Assembly (NCBI GenBank): GCA_008921705.1
Contig: VFFE01006812.1
Coordinates: 406,175-470,174 of the forward strand
Source: Burhinus oedicnemus
Lineage: Eukaryota; Chordata; Aves; Charadriiformes; Burhinidae
Reading direction: 5' to 3'
Length of the DNA: 64,000 nucleotides
In this document: piece by piece, positions 1-12,960 of the stretch
Numbering within the stretch: the stretch's first letter is position 1
How the letters are laid out: each line of letters starts with the position of its first letter
Translations under genes and position numbers: made by a program
Notes under the pieces: model-generated
Seen by the model: only the letters and a program-made list of their open reading frames with translations
What the model was told of the DNA's origin: nothing
Databases searched by the model: none

Positions 1-3000
1 TTTAACTGAAGTCACATTTCAGGGCTCTAATGAGAGACCACAGCACTGTTAGAGCAAGCGTTGAGCAAATGAGATGCACCGAGATTATCCCGGCTCCCAA
101 GATAATCTTTACAATCCAGGATTTAAATGAGTAAATGGGCAGGTGGCTGGTAAAAACAGGAGCTTGCGAAGCAATAGGATGGACTTTCATATCCGTGTGG
201 GCTACCAAGGCCAAAAACGGCGAGCAGCTCAGTCAGAAACATGACAACACAAGTAGATTGGTCTGTTTGTCCTTTGTGGATTTCACACAAAAACCGCCTT
301 AGCAAGACGCCAGCTGTGTCTTTTGGGATGCTGTCAGTACCCAGCTCGGTACTTCTGCCTCAGAATGCATTTGTGCAAGTCACCTATGGAGAAGCAATTA
401 ATCACTGCTCTGCAGCTTCCCACTGGACTCCTCAACAGAGCAGAAAACATCCAGCAAGCAAAAGGCAGAGGAGCCCAACATACGGAAAGCAAACGAGACA
501 AAAATCTAATCCGTAAGGCAGGGAGCTTACCCTCCCTCCAGACCCCGTGCCATCCTCTGCCAGCAAATAGCCCAGGAGCTGCTTGCCCGAGCCCTTCCAA
601 GCCCGCTTCAGCCAAATCAAACCGGGTCAGCAGCCAGCCTTTAAGCAGCAGGTCTTCGTTAACCTGATTCATTATGCCTGAAGCAATGAAGGAGGGCTGA
701 CACAAGGCATTTCTATGGGAGGGGCAGCAAAAGTAGAGGTTCCCCCATGGAGCTCTTCTGTGAGGGCATGTCCACCTCTCCAAGGTGTTGGACGGTGCAG
801 AAACACAAGTTCTGTCCTGCGAACCCTGGGTATGACTTTGCTCTCCACTGCCTGTGCCACCAACGCCACTTCCTAAAGGAGACTGCTGGAATGTGAGAAA
901 TAAAATGCGGCAAGTTCTGGTAATAATCTGATGACTTTTTCAACGACACCAAGTCTTGCTGTAAGCGCTCGCTGTTGCAGTACGCGTGGGCAAATGCCTT
1001 CCTTTCCTCTCTCTACAACCTGCTGGGAACTGGAAATCGTTTTTGCTGGGATCAAGCAAGCCCTGGCATAGCAGTACCTGCAAAATCTGGTGCAAGCCCT
1101 TTTAATTTGTTAGGCTTAAAATAGCTCCTAATCCCCCAGTGGCAGTGAGGGTAGGGGATGAATAAGGAATGGGACTCCCGCAGAGCTCAGCCATCCTATT
1201 CCGAAGAGTCTGCAGCAGCCACAGCCGCAGCGCTGACAGGGGTGCCAGCAGTGACAGACCCAGCCAGCGCTCGGGAAGACGTCGGCCAGCGCTGTAGAAA
1301 TACATCATTTACTACCTCATTAGCCCTAAAAGAGGTTAGTCTAAAACATAACCAGCAGGGAAGCTGTACTAAAAGGATGCCAGGGGTGTATTTGGTTTCC
1401 AGTTCCGAAAAGGGAGAAATGCTGCCTAGGAATGGTTTGAATGCTGAAATTCAGTAGTTTTTTGATCTGAGGTTTGATTTATCCCTCTGTGTGTTGAGAG
1501 GTAACTCTGCCTAGCGTAGGGCAACTGGCTAAGTTTTAGTCGTTATTAGGATGGGTTTCGCTTTAGAAATCATCTCCCAAAAGGAAGCGCAGCAAACTGG
1601 AGGGATAAAACTTCAGCATCGTATCAAGGAGATGGGACTGTTGGGAAGCACAGCAGCGCTGGCAAGATTTACTGGCCATGTTGCCAGTTTCATTAGGAAA
1701 AAGCAGGAGGAATTGTCGTTTAGACAAACTGATTGTGTCCCCAATGTGTTTGAAATACACTGTGAACAGAACAAATGCTCTTTTGGGACAGGGCCCTGGG
1801 AGAGGGCTACTCTACAAGTAGGAAACATGTTGATCAGTCTGGAGTCACCTCAGTTTCACCAGGGTAACACTAATGGACCTTGTTCCCTGTATCCTCCTGG
1901 CTGAAAACCTAGTTTCTGACTCTAAACTCAGTAACCTGATTGCCCTTATTACTTATAATCATATTTCTTTACAGCAGCAATCCAGCAAGAGTGGGCACGA
2001 GCCTCTAAATGAACATCTGGCTGGTACATGGAGAGAAAGGAGAAGAACTGGTGAGCAGTATTACTAGCACCAAGGCAGCAAAGGGAAAGCAGGGCACATC
2101 CAAATAAAACTCTTTGAAGTTCTCCAGATGGCCCAAAGTCCCACTTCTGTCAATTCATGCAATGTTTCGCTTTGGGAATCCTTGCCCAGCTCCTTGCTGC
2201 AATCCCCCATCCCACTCACAGCCAAAGGCAAAGGGACAGGAAGACTTGGGGTCCTGCTGTCTCCTTGACTTTCCAGTCCTCTACTTTGCGCTTTCTAGTG
2301 CTCTCTTACAAGCTAGCCCATATGTTCCTAATATCACCTCTACCTTTCTGTGCCAAATGAGCGCCGTCCTTGCCCACGGTTCATGCCCTGCTCCTGACCC
2401 GTGGCAATGGTGTTCCCACTATTGGTCTCTGCTCCCGGCCGCAGACTTGTGAGCAGCACAAGTGCCTATTTGATGGAAGGAGTGGGAAGGAATTCTCCTT
2501 GGGGGAAATGTGAGGCTATACGAAACAAAGCTTAACTTTTTTATTTTTCCTTTTGGAAACTTAAATATTTGGAAGAATGGGCTTATCCTACCTAAACCAG
2601 GATTCAAATACAATAAAAAATGTTCACTGTTTCAGTCCTTTTCTTTGCTTCTCATTTGCAGTGAGTGACTTGATACCACCAGCCACCATACTGGCTCTTC
2701 TAAGAACATCTTTTCCTCTCCAATGTCATTTTTCCCATTTTGCCCATCAAGTGAGATACCACTTCAGTTATCTTACTACAGGAAGATAATAGGTTAGTCT
2801 AGCACAATCTACCTTTTGCCATCCATCACAGTGAGTTTTACTCTGGTTTTTATTTCCCTTGGTGCCACTATCTTGTAGAGTACCGAGGTCAGACCAAATA
2901 GGCTACAACCACCCACATCACTTCTTCCCTTTCCTAAATAAAAGGACTCAAGTACTGTGTTGGCTATTCTTCAGTTATACTGTACCATCCCTAATTTGAG

Positions 3001-3288
3001 AAAATTCCTTAAAGTCCTTGGTACCAGACTTATAATTGGTGATTCACTTGGCTACCTAGTCTCTCTCTCTCAAGTCTAATTGAGCCTGAGTTGAGCAAGG
3101 TCTCCTTTCAAGTCATGATCTCTTTCTGACCCTCAATATCTGTTTTTTGTTGCTGATCCGTCCCCTTTACTGCCCATGTACCTCTCTACTTACTCCTAAT
3201 AGTCTTTCCAAGGTGGCTGTTCACAGTCACTGCAAAAAACCCTTTTGTTTGTGACATAAATGTTGAGTAGTTAAGTCAACAGGGATCT
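1..3288. other. Single-copy noncoding sequence, no gene seen
   Basis: Both strands carry only short open frames; the longest is 149 codons on the minus strand at 334-783. None shows a domain, a repeated motif or a recognisable protein. Base composition is mixed and there is no CpG island. I recognised no interspersed repeat and no RNA gene. This could be intergenic or intronic; the sequence alone does not say which. Confidence 0.6.
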
Positions 3289-3391
3289 GAGCAACCTGAT
3301 CTAGTTGAAGATGTCCTTGCTTATTGCGGGGGGTTGGACTAGATGGCCTTTAAAGGTCCCTTCCAACCCAAACTATTCTATGATTCTGTAG
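3289..3391 (+). mobile_element. CR1 LINE, 3' tail fragment (~100 bp)
   Basis: This is the extreme 3' end of a CR1 non-LTR retrotransposon. The diagnostic stretch includes GGACTAGATGGCCTTTAAAG followed by GGTCCCTTCCAACCCAAAC and the tail ATTCTATGATTCTG. CR1 copies are made by target-primed reverse transcription that starts at the 3' end, so severe 5' truncation like this is normal. The tail is almost the same as that of the longer copy ending at 15040, so the two belong to one subfamily. No coding remnant is left at this length. Confidence 0.93.
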
Positions 3392-5259
3392 TTGTTGTAC
3401 CTTTGGCTTCCAAAGCTCCATGTCTCCTCCACACTGAACCCACTGCTGCTCTATTTCACCCTTCCCTCCAGATGATTTCACGCTACCCTTCATTTCTCAA
3501 AATCTGCTCTTAAAAGAAAAGACAAACCTCTATTTGTTTCTCCCCCTACTTTATTTCACCGGTTCATGTCCATCAGGTTATTTGTTCTGGTCAGCTCTTC
3601 TACAGTGTTACCTCAACCAAAGTGAAATCTAAAAAAATTGCCTTCGCTTGTCATTGCTTCAGTCGTTGATGAAGATATCCACCAGCTTCCTCTCTGTAAA
3701 CACCTGGCTAGTCACTAGCAGCCATGCATGGACCGCTGTTGTTAGGTGGTGTTCACCCTCTCTCTCCTTCTAGCAAGGCATCGGCAAGTGGTATCACTTG
3801 TTTTATGGTCACTAGTTGCTGATAGTGGCATAAAATCAAGTTATACTAGTTTTCCCTGCATAAACTGATGGTGGATCATCAGCTGCTTTCCTCAGTCGCT
3901 CTTCAGCATGCTCATCGCTGTTAAAAACAACCCTGAATTGCTCACCATGGACCAGCCCTCCAGACCTAACCAGCCAGCCCACCGGGGAGGGGCCACCAGC
4001 CCACCAGTTCTTCCTGGTGCTGCTGATGTTGCTTCAGCTGAACCATCTTACCTTGGCTGGGGAGGGCGTAAAGATAAAAAGGCAACAAAATAAAACCCAC
4101 AATGTCTTTCTCATTTGAAATGCCAAAACATCATGAGACGGTGGCGTGCTGGGGACCGTCACCTCATACACTGCAACCTGAGATGCTGGGAAACCTTCTG
4201 CCGCTGTTAAATCAAAACTACACACTGCAGCTTAATTTTGAGGCATGAGGCAATGTATGTGGTGCCTTTGAAAATAAAATCTCACACAAAAACTGTTGCT
4301 AGGATATCCCCAGAAGTCAAGAGAGTGAGGGAGCGGTTTTCAGAGGAAGCAAACTCATTTAGTAGAGGTGTGGTGGGCTGCTTAACCTTGTAACCAAAAT
4401 GAAGCACAATTGATAGAAAAACCACAGTTCCAGAAGAGGCTTCGGGGCGACTTTCCTCATAACTTGCTGGGAATCAGGTGTGCAGCTGCCCTTCATAATA
4501 CAGGATTCACGTGTCTAATTTCCTACCTATTGAGTTAAAAGCTGCCTCCTGATTTTACGTGATGCTATCTGGAAGATGTTATTTCATTTAAGCGCATTCT
4601 CTTCCATCCACATGCGTTTTTACTGCAGTCACTATTTGTTTACTCCTAACTCATCTTCTGCACTAACATCATCTTTGCCAGGTGGAATTGAAGCAATAAT
4701 TCAATCTGAGTTAGGTTCCAGGAAGGACCCGTGGCCTGGGTGTCCGCTGAGGCTTGGGAAATTGATTTCTTGGCTTGCAACAGGCACTAAATTCTCCTTA
4801 TAAACCACTGAGCGTCTTCTTATAAGATGTGAATGGCTGGTGTCACAGCAGGTGCAGTTTGCCTGATAAACATAATCACTCTCAGAGCTGGACGGCATGG
4901 ACATCTGGACAGGAATCAACAAGTCAGGTTATTTGTTGATTTTCCGAGCTCAGGCTGTGTGCTTTGGAGGCAAAGTGTGAACAGGCAGAACGGGAATAGC
5001 TTTTTCTTATGGCCAAGGGATGGAGGAAGGAGGAGAGGGGAAAGAAGGAAAAAGAAATCAACTATCCACTCTTTTCACATAATATTTATGAAAAAATCCA
5101 GCTGAGGAGATAAGTCGTTGATAAGTAGGTCACCTTACCTGGAGACTTGCAAGATCCCCAACACAGGTTCTTTTCGAAAGTTGGTTGAAGCCATCTTTAT
5201 TCATGATGAGGCTCATCAAAGAGAAGCGTGGGCGACCCGTCAGATAAACTGGAGTTTCC
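3392..5259. other. Single-copy noncoding sequence, no gene seen
   Basis: The first half, to about 3800, is pyrimidine-rich on the plus strand. Short open frames, at most 90 codons (4833-5105 plus), look like chance. The only notable local feature is a purine tract near 5.0 kb, listed separately. Confidence 0.55.
5022..5057 (+). repeat. Pure purine tract (36 nt)
   Basis: The plus strand is purely A and G for 36 bases, beginning GGAGGAAGGAGGAGAGG and then becoming A-rich. This is ordinary low-complexity sequence. Such tracts can form triplex or non-B DNA and tend to vary in length, but nothing here shows a specific function. Confidence 0.8.
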
Positions 5260-5480
5260 CTTTGAATATTTTGAATGTAAATATATAAAACCAATTAAGT
5301 TTCATGGATTAATTTCCCAAACTGCCGGATAAACTGGCAGGTATTGTTAGCCAGCTAAGCTTGAGTGAAATGGTTTCCATTAACCAGATCTCCAAAAAAT
5401 GATTTTATTGTAGGAAAGACAGATTTTGTCACCTGAGCTGAATTTTTTTACTGTTCAGAGTAAAAGCTTATTTTTTAATA
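5260..5480. other. AT-rich patch, weak candidate conserved noncoding element
   Basis: This AT-rich but non-repetitive stretch contains ATTA and TAAT cores, for example CCAATTAAG near 5290 and GGATTAATTTCCC near 5306. It also holds a small inverted repeat around CTGCCGG...CTGGCAG. Non-repetitive AT-rich texture with homeodomain-type cores is common in vertebrate developmental enhancers. Conservation is inferred from texture only. Confidence 0.2.
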
Positions 5481-8393
5481 GCTTATAATTCTGCTGCAAA
5501 ATATGTTTGAGACAACCACAGAGTGAAGGTTTCATCTTCAGAGAGATGACTGGGGTTCAGTTGCTTAAAACTGAGCAGGATGAGTTTGCTCCTGTTAAAG
5601 TAATTTGAGCAACAACAAAGTAAATCAAGAAAATAAAATTCCCTAATGAACAGCTCAAAAAATGCTGTCTGGTTTCTAAAATTGAAATATGGCAAATGTT
5701 CATCCTTTGATGAGATATAACTATTTTGGGGGTAGTACTTCCATAAAAAGGCAGAAAACAATCAAAGTAAAAAAATGGCATCAGAATATGTCAGCATTTG
5801 ATAGCTTCTTGGGTAGCTTGTTCAACTCCCTTGGCTTAAGCATTTACCAGATATATACATTTCAAGAACTGATCAATTTCCTTCTGCAATATCACTTTAT
5901 ATTTTCATTTCATCTTAAATCAAAATTATCTTTCCCGTTTTTAAATCATACTTTGCTTTGATTTATCTGCTCATAACCGAGGATGTCAAGCTCTACTGTC
6001 CTGCAGAGATACAGAGTTGCTCCACCCATGCTACTGGTGCCAATTTATCCAGAAATCCTGCAGCACAGGGACACATTTGTCCTACTGGGTTCAGCTCAGG
6101 ACTACGAAAAGAAAACATTTATCTCTGAATGAGAAAGAACTAGAAACAGAGAGAAAGTCAGTGGTCAAAGAGAAATACCAGGGACACCTTCTCAGGAGAA
6201 GATGGGCTGAGCTTCGCAGTGCAGTGGAAGAGCTAAGGCAGCTCTCTGGCTTTTAAGTCTGCTTTATTGCACCTTGTCCACAAAGACGACAAAGCTCCCA
6301 TCTATTTCACGAATATCTTAAAATTAGTTGCAGCAGCTTTTCAGTGAGAAACTCACATTCTTCTGGTCTGGAAGGGCAAGTGTTCACTTCAGCCGGTGAA
6401 AACCCAAGGTTGTGGTACAGCTCCCATCTCCCTCCTAAAGCCATTGGGAGGTTTTTCCCTCTCTTGGTACTCACCTCTCTCCACTGCCGAAAAATCAGGT
6501 GTGGACAATCAGCTGATGGGCAAAGTTGGAAGAGACATTTCCAAGCATTAGAAATGATCCGTGGTGGCCCCATGGCGCAGAAGGTTTCTGGAGGCAGCTT
6601 AACTGTTGATTTCCTCTAGCTTCATAAATGAGCTTTGGTTTTAATATCCATCCTTACTCTAAACAAATACTAGTGCCCTGAGTAGCCCATACTGTGCATT
6701 TCTTGATTTGAAAGATATTTCAGTAGCATTCCTGGGAAGAATTTTGATCTTAAATTATGAATACATGTCTTCAGCCACAACTCCAGATCCACGTAGACTT
6801 TTGCCTGAAAATTTCCTTGTACCAGAAAACAATCCATGTTCTGATTCATTAACAAGAAACCCAGAAAAAATCCTTCTATGTGATATTTCTAGTCACTGGA
6901 AAACATGCACTGTAAGCTTTTAAAATATTTATCTCTATAGCTATTTATCTCTCTATTTACATATATCTATATATTGCTGTTAATATTTAGGGAAAGATTC
7001 ACTGATACCTCCTGGCTCCAATCGAACTTTCTCATCACTTTATGTTGCTGCAAGAATTAAAATCAATTGAAAGCCTTTGCATGAATTAGCGTTATCGGCA
7101 GCCCCTAATACAGTGCCTACTCCTGCCAGTTACTCAGCGACGCGATGACAGTATGCAACAGCCATACAGTTAACGTATTTCAGTGCCTGTATCTCTAATG
7201 ATTTGAAAGCCGTTTCAGATTCCTGAGCTATGTTTCTTACCATTTCATAGATTTCTTTTAAATATAAATGCCAGCTGAAACTTTCCCGAGTTTATAATTC
7301 TCAATTATGAAGTGCTTACTGAACTCCAGAATTTAATCTGTTTTGCCTGTTTTTCTTGCTGTGTTTTCTTACACAGGAAAGGACACCCAGGAAACTTCAG
7401 GCTGTACCGAGGAAAGCCTGAATACACATCATTACCACAACAAACTCACCAAAGGACCCAAACAAACGTCTTTACTGAAGGGCACAAAAAAAAAAGGAGG
7501 GGAATTATAAGACTAAATAGTTCTGAGAGTAAAAATTTCCAGACCCCTCTTGTTTATTGTTAATGACTTGCAAGTCATTGAAACCAAGCGTCGGTGGGTT
7601 CTTTATAGAGGAGGGGATGAGAGGGGAAAGTCAGGACAGAACGCAGGAGCAGAGAGGAGGTCTGGGCCGTCCCACCCAATTGTGGTGAGCAGATGAAGCG
7701 CCGCACGACACGTGGAAGGGAGGACGGTTCTGTCTCGTGTTCTGCCCTCTCCAGCGCTCTCAGGAGAGTTCGTAACGGACTGATTGAGGGACAGGGACCG
7801 ACGTCTTCTGCGTGCCAGGTAGTACTAAATATGCCCATTGTTAAAGAAATGAAGATTTTCAACAATCAGGCTGTATCCCAAGAAATTTGCGCTGTGCCCG
7901 CACAGACGTTCACCTTTTCGCTGATGAGACAGCTGCTGCGGAATGAAAGATTTCTCAGCGCCGTGTGCACTTCTCCTCAAATGTCAGGTTCGGGAAGCAA
8001 GAAGAATGCCTAGTTCTTATGTTGCAAGGCACTGAGGATGAAACAGGGTCAGCAGTCAAGAGCCACCTCAAAAGCAGGCATTGCCCATACGTCTCCATCA
8101 CGGAACAGCAGTAGCTGTCTGCTCTCCTAAGGCAGCTTGGTGGGGAGCTCTGTAACGTATTGCAACGAGCGTGAGGAGTACGTGGCAGTCCAAAATACGG
8201 CACGGCAGACCAGGACACCACAACAGTGAGCAACAAGGGAGGGGGTGGCTACTGCACCGCTGGACTTTTCTGTGCCCGTAACAGCATGCCCAAATAGCAG
8301 GAATTTATGCGTGGGGTTAATGGGCCCTGCCAACAAAATGCCAAGTCTCAGATTCCCTACTGCAGAGCGAATGCAATGCAGGGACTGTTATTT
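5481..8393. other. Single-copy noncoding sequence, no gene seen
   Basis: No open frame exceeds about 106 codons and none resembles a protein. A degenerate TATC/TATA-type simple repeat lies at about 6929-6975 and is too decayed to be an active microsatellite. No interspersed repeat was recognised. Confidence 0.55.
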
Positions 8394-8422
8394 AAAAAAA
8401 AAAAGAAAAAAGAAAAAAAAAA
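8394..8422 (+). repeat. A-rich simple sequence
   Basis: The stretch is an A run interrupted by single G residues. No upstream element is recognised that would make this the poly(A) tail of a retrocopy, so it is called low-complexity sequence only. Confidence 0.8.
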
Positions 8423-10254
8423 CACCCACCAAGTTATAAAGGACAGTTTGCAAAGTCTCCTGGGAAGAATCAAAGCTTTTTCAAAAGAGGATTTCTGACT
8501 TGGCTGTCTGACGCACAGGGACCATATCTGCAATTCTCAAGCCATAGCGTTTAATATTAAAATGTCATTTTATTTATTCTTTCCCTGTGATATCAAAAAT
8601 GGTAACTAGGCAACATCTCAACTACTGAGTGGACTCTAAATCTCAAACCACTTAAATATGAGATCAAAGTGAAAAATGGCAAACGGTAATTTATAACCTG
8701 TTCTTTTTGTTTAGACCTAGTAGAGCCAACCATCCTGCCCTTACAGCCCCTATACTAAGATCTTCATACGCACAAGGACCCTCAAACATATAAACACTGA
8801 AGAGAAGGGAGGGAAAGAGAACTTGCAGGATGGTTCACAGAGAAGATGCTGACGGCTCCTCTGTGGGATGGGTAAGCACCTGGATTCGAGGGCAACCCTG
8901 TGACGTTGGCCCCAAAAATCCTGCCTGCTACTGGTTTGAATCTCAGTAGCTCAACTGGGATTTTCAATCCGAGAGAGAGCAAAGAAGTGGCAGTAAGGTA
9001 TTAGTCTACCACAGTGTATGAGGACTTCTCCAAACCCAGTGGCTAGCCCAGTGCCTTGGTCATGCAAAAAGCTGCTGCTCTGCAGAGAAGGGACTGAGGC
9101 ACAGGGACATTTACCCATCCATTGGGCACTGGTGTCCTGCGTGTGGCACCACTACATCCCCACCACCAATAGAAGACCCATTTCCAAATGTTCCTCCGGG
9201 AATGGACACGGGCATTGCACGTCGGACTGTTCAAGCCACCACTTGTTGCTGGTGTTAAGCAGGGCAGTCACGGGGTCCATCGGGCCAGAGGAACAGGGAG
9301 AAGGAGCAGGAGTTTGGTTTATGTGCCTCAGCTCTTCCTGAGGTCTCGTTAGAGGTTTTCCTGTGTTTTACTTCTGCTCCGAAATGGACTTTGATTCGTT
9401 TTGCTCTGTGCAATGGTGCTTTGATTTCTCCAGGTATATTCTGTTCCCTAATGGCTTGAACAATTAACACACAAATGAGGAGAAGTGGAAAAATTTCGAG
9501 GCTGAAAACAGGCACACCTCCCTTTTCTACAGCGAAACCGTTCAGCAGGCGGCACATAGTAACACCACCTGCACGATTTTAAACACAGTTGCTCAACATT
9601 TCCATTTAACGAATGAGCTCCTTCCCATGAGTGGATGAGGGGGCTGGAGCAGATTTTGTTTGCGGAGATGTTGGAGACAACTGCTGTTAATAGATTCTGT
9701 TAATAAAAGGAAAAGCAGCCGTTTGTATTTTCTGACAGCCCCAGAGATATCTATGTTAGCTTGTAAATCAGCCACCGCAAGAGCTATTTGGACCGATGGA
9801 TCAAAAATGCTATGAGTTTTGAGAGCGCTTCATGGGAACCAGGACAGAAAGGCAGCCGTGTGAAAGATTCAAATAGCCTCCTTTGATTTCGGCAGCCTTT
9901 ATGAGTGACACAATCAGCCACAGAAAACAGTTTAGTGAGAGTTTTTGTCTTCCTAAAACACAGCTGACACATGGGAATGATTTAACTTGCTAATGAAATT
10001 ACTCCTGTGAGTTGATATTTTCCCCCTTTCCTGTAGATATCCTGGTTGCATAACTGATAACTAATTTAGACAGGCAGGGAAAGAGCTTTGCCAGGCTGCT
10101 TCCAGGGTGGCCCCTTCCAAGAGCCAACGCCGGCTCTGCGGCCGGGCAAGACGTGTCAGGGGTAAGGGCTGGAGCGCTGCACAGAAGGAGCTCGTAGAAA
10201 TAAACCTCTTAACCACAAGGAGGTCAGCAGGGACATTTAAAGATCCCAAAAAAG
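8423..10254. other. Single-copy noncoding sequence, no gene seen
   Basis: Open frames reach at most 107 codons (9018-9341 plus) and have no recognisable content. There is no CpG island, repeat or RNA gene that I can identify. Confidence 0.55.
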
Positions 10255-10545
10255 ACTAATGAGTTTTTGCCAGATTAAGCCTATTTCTTCTCTTGGTCAC
10301 TTCGAAACGCAACAATGTGCACGTTAAAGCACTTATTATCATTCATGCAATATTATGAATAAGCAATTTAAACCCTGTGTGGGTCACTGGCTGTTTTTTA
10401 AAAGCCGAGTTCTCCATTCACACAATGACCTTACCCAATGCTTATAGATGTCCACAAATAATTCACAAGTGAAAGAAGATAATTTTTTTTCCCCACCTAT
10501 AGAGCTCAGGTTATCTGATAAACCTTTAAAACAACGCTTTGCCAA
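10255..10545. other. Candidate conserved noncoding element (AT-rich)
   Basis: This unique AT-rich sequence includes ATTCATGCAATATTATG at about 10340 and ACAAATAATTCACAAG at about 10454. It is free of simple repeats apart from an eight-T run near 10482, and it differs in texture from the GC-richer flanks. That contrast suggests constrained enhancer-type sequence, but only an alignment can show constraint. Confidence 0.28.
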
Positions 10546-10929
10546 CTAGGAGAGTCTTCACCTGATTAACAGTAAATACACGTAATAGCCCTCTTGCAGA
10601 AGAGCGATTCACTCAGTACAGGCACAGAACTGTTCCTTGCAGGTATTGGTGAAGGCATAAAAATAGCAGGTTGCTCCTGGATAATGCACAAACACGAGAA
10701 AAGAATTAAGTTCACCCAATGGTTCACAAACCTGTGTTTACAGCGCCGAAAATCAATGGGACGCTCAAAAGCTGGAGTGCTGCTCACATGTTGGACACCT
10801 TGAAAGCACTGAAGATATCCCTCCTGGGTCCGGAGGGATGGCACAGGGAGGCGCTGGGTGAAGGGCAGGGTCAGACAGCAAACATCCCTGCAATCGAGCT
10901 GATTCATTGTGATAGCTCGGTATGAGCAG
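10546..10929. other. Single-copy noncoding sequence, no gene seen
   Basis: A 126-codon minus-strand frame (10566-10946) crosses the stretch. It has no recognisable motif and overlaps two plus-strand frames of 68-69 codons, so I treat all three as chance. Confidence 0.5.
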
Positions 10930-11290
10930 TGCTTGAAAAATTTCATTTATTTTTATTTATTTACAAGCTGCTAAAAATGCAGTCATCATATTATCTCTGG
11001 GTACACGAGCATTGCACGACAAAAAATAACTTGCTGCCAAGTGTGATCTCCAATTAATAGCTCAAATATTAATTTAAGTCCATAATGCATGCACATATCA
11101 TTTTAAACTTAGGGAAAGAAGCATGTATAATTGAAAATCTTTAGTAATTTTCCAAAGAATCCAATATCAGCGCAGCGGATTCATTTGTTAGGCGAGATGT
11201 CTTGGGGAGGTACAGCTAATACGATGAGTAATTGTTAAGTGCTGTAACAGCTAAGTGATCTTTTCTTTACCCTTTAAATTACTTGAGAGT
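10930..11290. other. Candidate conserved noncoding element (AT-rich)
   Basis: After a short imperfect TTTA run (about 10945-10963), the sequence is complex and AT-rich, with homeodomain-type cores such as CCAATTAATAGC near 11050 and AATATTAATTTAAG near 11066, and ATAATGCATGCACAT near 11082. The texture resembles vertebrate developmental enhancers. There is no coding potential. Confidence 0.28.
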
Positions 11291-12030
11291 GCAAAAACTG
11301 CAGAGAAGCAGCCAGGTCAGTTCTTCGATCCCGCTCCAGCTCCCGAGCAGCGATCAGCAGTGCAGACAGCATGAAAGACCAGAGGGTTTTCAGGGCTAAT
11401 TAACTGATGGTGCCATTTCTGCACGCTCCACCTGCTTTGGTGCTTAGGCAGGGGTTTCCCACCGCCCCTTAGAAGAAGAGGGCGATCTTTGCCCTCTCAA
11501 CCCAGCTCCCCTCCCTGACTCAAGCTGGCTTGCTGAGAAATCTCGGAGCGGGTGGAAAATTGTTTAGATTGAATGACATGGAAGTTGGGGGGAATATTTT
11601 TCCCCCAAGAGATGGGGAAGCCAAGGCTGGGCAGAGCTGGGCAGACCCAGCCCCGGCCCTTGGGGTCCCTCTCACGTCCCATGGGTCTCCCACAAACCGC
11701 AGACCGTGAGCAATACCTGACCAGGGCGCTGCTGAAATTCTACCGGTATCGGCACATCCTTGCTGGGAAAGGTCAGGCTGCCCACACAACCCATCAGCAT
11801 CACGTCTTTAATCAGAAGGGGGGAAAATCTATGACATTTAGAAGCTAGCAGTGATCCCACACACCGGGCGGCTGGGCAGGGGAGAGAGAGCAGCCGCTGC
11901 GATACCGCACTGAACCAACCTTGTTTCTGCAGGAATAGCACAAATTCACTCTTTCCTTCTCCAGCGCTATTCCCTCTGCAGCAACCGTGCTGACTCAAGG
12001 CAGGTACAAGAAGACACCACCTTTCCCTCC
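11291..12030. other. Single-copy noncoding sequence, GC-richer, no gene seen
   Basis: This segment is GC-richer than its neighbours. Overlapping frames of 60-108 codons occur on both strands (for example 11672-11998 minus) with no recognisable protein. A small hairpin with a TTGGGGG / CCCCCAA stem lies at 11585-11608. It has no clear role in eukaryotic DNA. Confidence 0.5.
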
Positions 12031-12190
12031 GAAAGATGCCGTTCTTTCCTTTATGTTAAAATCATAACTTTCAATGGATTAAACCGCCTAAATGCAATTA
12101 AAAACTCTAACTCCTAGAGTGCAGTAGACAATCAAACAGTTTTTTTGACATCCATTAATATAATGGGGTCTGAGCACGGTATTAAATTCA
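12031..12190. other. Candidate conserved noncoding element (AT-rich)
   Basis: This unique AT-rich sequence carries several TAAT/ATTA cores, including AATGCAATTAAAAACTC near 12091 and CATCCATTAATATAATGG near 12150. It is probably part of the same regulatory-looking cluster as 12420-12960. There is no ORF of interest. Confidence 0.25.
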
Positions 12191-12419
12191 GTAAATAAAG
12201 CCGGAGCGCGTCCGCAGCAGCGGTGCTCAGGGCAGGGCGCTCAGCAGCAGACCACGGCCATGGCACAGCTGCGAATCCCGTTATTGACTGCGGGGGGAAT
12301 TATCACATAAAGGCAAAAGGGGGGCGAGATGTAAACATGAAGACTAGAGACCAGGGATTTTTTTTCAACCTACCGTTTGAGGTGGTATATCTCCTACAAA
12401 AGGCAAGTAACAGTCTCAG
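12191..12419. other. Single-copy noncoding sequence, no gene seen
   Basis: This mixed-composition spacer holds a 66-codon open frame on the plus strand (12223-12423) with no recognisable content. Confidence 0.5.
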
Positions 12420-12960
12420 GTGACATATTTTTATTTGAGAATATCTCACGTGCCTATTGTACTATGGGCCAATAAAAAAAAAATAAACATAAAAATTTAA
12501 AAATACATCCAGAGACACAAACTCTTTTTTAATATGGCTGCATTTTCTCAATACAAACAGGCACTGCAAACAAATGACTTTAACACATCCTCCTGTTGAT
12601 TAAAAAATGATTTATATTGAATTACACCTTCAGGGTTGATTGGATGATGTGTTTAATCCCACTCCCTGCCCTCCTCCAGCCTAATAATATACAATATCAC
12701 CTCTGTGATAATGCGATTATATTAATGGATCCAGTATTGCCATTGTGTTTGAGAGCAATCGTTGTCAGAGGGCTTGTGCTTCCCAAGGAGATCAATAATT
12801 TTAATTCTAGTAAATGAAGAGCAGAATAAAGTTGTGTCTTGGAAACAATATGGCACTTCCTATGGGGAACAGTGTCCTGCAAACTATTTCCCATACGTAT
12901 ATTAAAATTCCAGCATAGTGACAAATAATCCATTATACCGTGTTCCTGTCTACCACCAAG
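12420..12960. other. Candidate conserved noncoding element cluster
   Basis: About 540 bases are AT-rich but complex. They include TCCTGTTGATTAAAAAATG near 12590, GGGTTGATTGGATGATGTG near 12633 and a GATAATGCGATTATATTAATGG block near 12706. The A-rich stretch at 12474-12482 is the only simple sequence. TGATTGGAT is close to a PBX/HOX-type site and TTAAT cores recur. I know of no protein, RNA or repeat that explains the segment. The call of constraint is an inference from texture. Confidence 0.33.

Noticed and set aside
11585..11608. GC-stem hairpin followed by T-rich loop, terminator-like
   Set aside because: Intrinsic terminators of this kind belong to bacteria; the window is avian nuclear DNA.
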